Below, in pieces: positions 62,870-64,000 of a DNA stretch of 64,000 nucleotides. The notes below the pieces were generated by a model. It was not told where the DNA came from, searched no databases, and saw nothing but the letters and a program-made list of their open reading frames with translations. The position numbers were made by a program, and so were the translations under genes. The first letter of the stretch is position 1, and every line of letters begins with the position of its first letter. The stretch is taken from the NCBI GenBank assembly GCA_030220185.1, contig JASPKZ010003438.1:62001-126000 (forward strand), in the 5' to 3' direction. The stretch comes from Diploptera punctata (Eukaryota; Arthropoda; Insecta; Blattodea; Blaberidae).

Positions 62870-63390
62870 CAAAGGATGGCAAAGTAAAGCAAGTAATACC
62901 TCAAAATGTGTTTCTTTATGTATTTGAGATTTTGAATGTAGTTTTCTTGTCTTATAATTACTAATAAAGTTTATTTATGTAATAATGCTAAAATAATTTT
63001 TGGATAATTTGAAAAAGGAAGAAACCCCATTGCCTTCGAAGAGCGATAAAACACGTATATACAATTGAAATTATGAATTCTTGTTGTATTTGAATTCCCT
63101 GTAAGCAGAGGATTAATATTGCAATTTATTTGATCCATTATTTCATTTCAATACAATCGATAAAGAGCAGAGCATGTTCATCGAGCCAACAAAGCTGGCT
63201 CAAAACTTTCAAACATTTCTGAAATTCAACCTGTGTATTTCAATGGCAAAACAATTTTTTTTAATCTCACAATAAAGATTCATAGTGCTGCTTGCTGAAC
63301 CTCTCCTTGTTATTTATTTTTTAAATGGTGAAAGTAAAAGAAGTAAAGAAATTTTATGTTTACAGCCATTAAAAACACACATTACATTGA
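62870..63390. other. interval without recognisable features
   Basis: AT-rich; no ORF, repeat or RNA gene that I can support. Confidence 0.3.
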
Positions 63391-63394
63391 ACTA

Positions 63395-63540
63395 TTATAG
63401 GAATATCACTATGAGATTTAATTTAAAATAAAATTCTTTACACCTCACTTCATATTTTGGCTTCTAAATAAATAAAAGACAAGATATGAGGTGAGGTGTA
63501 AAGAATTTTAGTTTAAAATTATGATAAAATCAAATGTTTC
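63395..63540. mobile_element. PLE palindrome, minimal
   Basis: TAGGAATATCACTATGAG starts the left arm; AAATTCTTTACACCTCACTTCA mirrors ATGAGGTGAGGTGTAAAGAA. No ribozyme core. Right end merges into the arm of the next element. Confidence 0.7.
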
Positions 63541-63945
63541 TTACCTCTCCTCATATAAGTCTTTTCGAAGTATTTTTTATTGAGAATTTAAACATTAATT
63601 TTTAAGCAGTTACAGCTACTATTTTGATGTCATATTTTAAATTAACACGAACCGGGAGTCGAACCCTGGACCTCTGACTCTGTACGTCAGTGCAGTAACC
63701 CTTATACCATTCGAACTTCCGATAGGAACGTCAAATTTCTTTCTGACCTGATCCAGAGGTTCATCGGTCTACCAACAGAGGGAAGAAGTGTTTCTTCCAA
63801 TCGACATAACATCAGTCGCCAAGATTGTACTGAAGATGAGACCGTTATGGTCTCGAAATCGCGATCTACTTAGAAGATTTATATGAGGAGAGGTAAGAAA
63901 CATTTGTTTTTAGCATAAAATAAACCTCATAGTGATTAATTCCTA
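63541..63945. mobile_element. PLE dimer with SINE insertion and an intact hammerhead-like motif
   Basis: Left arm at 63541-63570 (TTACCTCTCCTCATATAAGTC, antisense) is interrupted by a type 5 SINE (63590-63740, -). The right part encodes DLIQRFIGLPTEGRSVSSNR and QDCTEDETVMVSKSRST, then ATATGAGGAGAGGTAAGAAA and CCTCATAGTGATTAATTCCT. Confidence 0.75.
63827..63869 (+). ncRNA. hammerhead ribozyme-like motif overlapping a coding end
   Basis: CUGAAGA (63830-63836), U, perfect hairpin GAGACC..GGUCUC, GAAA (63855-63858), palindromic helix III AUCGCGAU, C17 at 63866. Helix I pairs GUA with UAC. The same bases encode CTEDETVMVSKSRS in the endonuclease frame. One of the best-preserved cores in the window. 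Confidence 0.7.
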
Positions 63946-64000
63946 TAAAAGTTAAATAAAAAACATTACATTATTTAGCCAATATTGTATATTATCCCAG

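Overview
This is a stretch of a large, AT-rich, transposon-saturated animal genome. Interrupted genes with GT-AG introns, a tRNA-like SINE landscape, DUF4817-type transposase remnants and many non-LTR retrotransposon tails suggest an insect. A cockroach or termite is my best guess from the flavour of the repeats, but this is inference.

Three host or host-like coding units are visible. (1) 16977-18509 (+) is a complete 510-codon, uninterrupted ORF for the large subunit of DNA primase, with all four iron-sulphur cysteines. (2) 42505-61559 (-) holds six exons of an SLC7/LAT-type amino-acid transporter. All have canonical splice sites and matching phases, spread over 19 kb of transposon-filled introns; the 5' exons lie outside the window or were not found, the last exon was not found, and the exon at 43728-43886 loses its reading frame near its end. 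(3) 11222-12184 (-) is a 321-codon CENP-B/pogo-transposase-like ORF whose catalytic acidic positions are gone but whose frame is open and bounded by splice-like signals.

Nearly everything else is mobile DNA. 1-3100 is nested non-LTR fragments and SINEs. 3.5-8.6 kb holds two copies of an unclassified 0.8-kb repeat (one split by a 1.6-kb reverse-transcriptase element with target duplication) and SINEs. 9.1-11.2 kb and 14.4-15.2 kb hold copies of an inverted-repeat-rich unit. 20.15-22.28 kb is a 2.1-kb palindrome of a Penelope-like element (PLE) with GIY-YIG endonuclease. 29.4-32.8 kb is an array of tRNA-like cassettes. 33.5-63.9 kb is dominated by PLE fragments and palindromes, within and around the transporter introns.

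The most striking theme is the PLE palindromes. At least twelve are flanked by their own 8-16 bp target-site duplications, so they inserted as ready-made inverted dimers with the 3' ends outwards. Many carry a hammerhead-ribozyme-like core (CUGANGA, hairpin, GAAA, tiny self-complementary helix III) followed by a 5'-splice-site-like GAGGTRAG and a shared terminal motif. In several families the ribozyme core overlaps the last codons of the endonuclease ORF. Ribozymes in PLE pseudo-LTRs are known from the literature; the density, the inverted-dimer insertion mode and the coding overlap seen here are what I would look at again.
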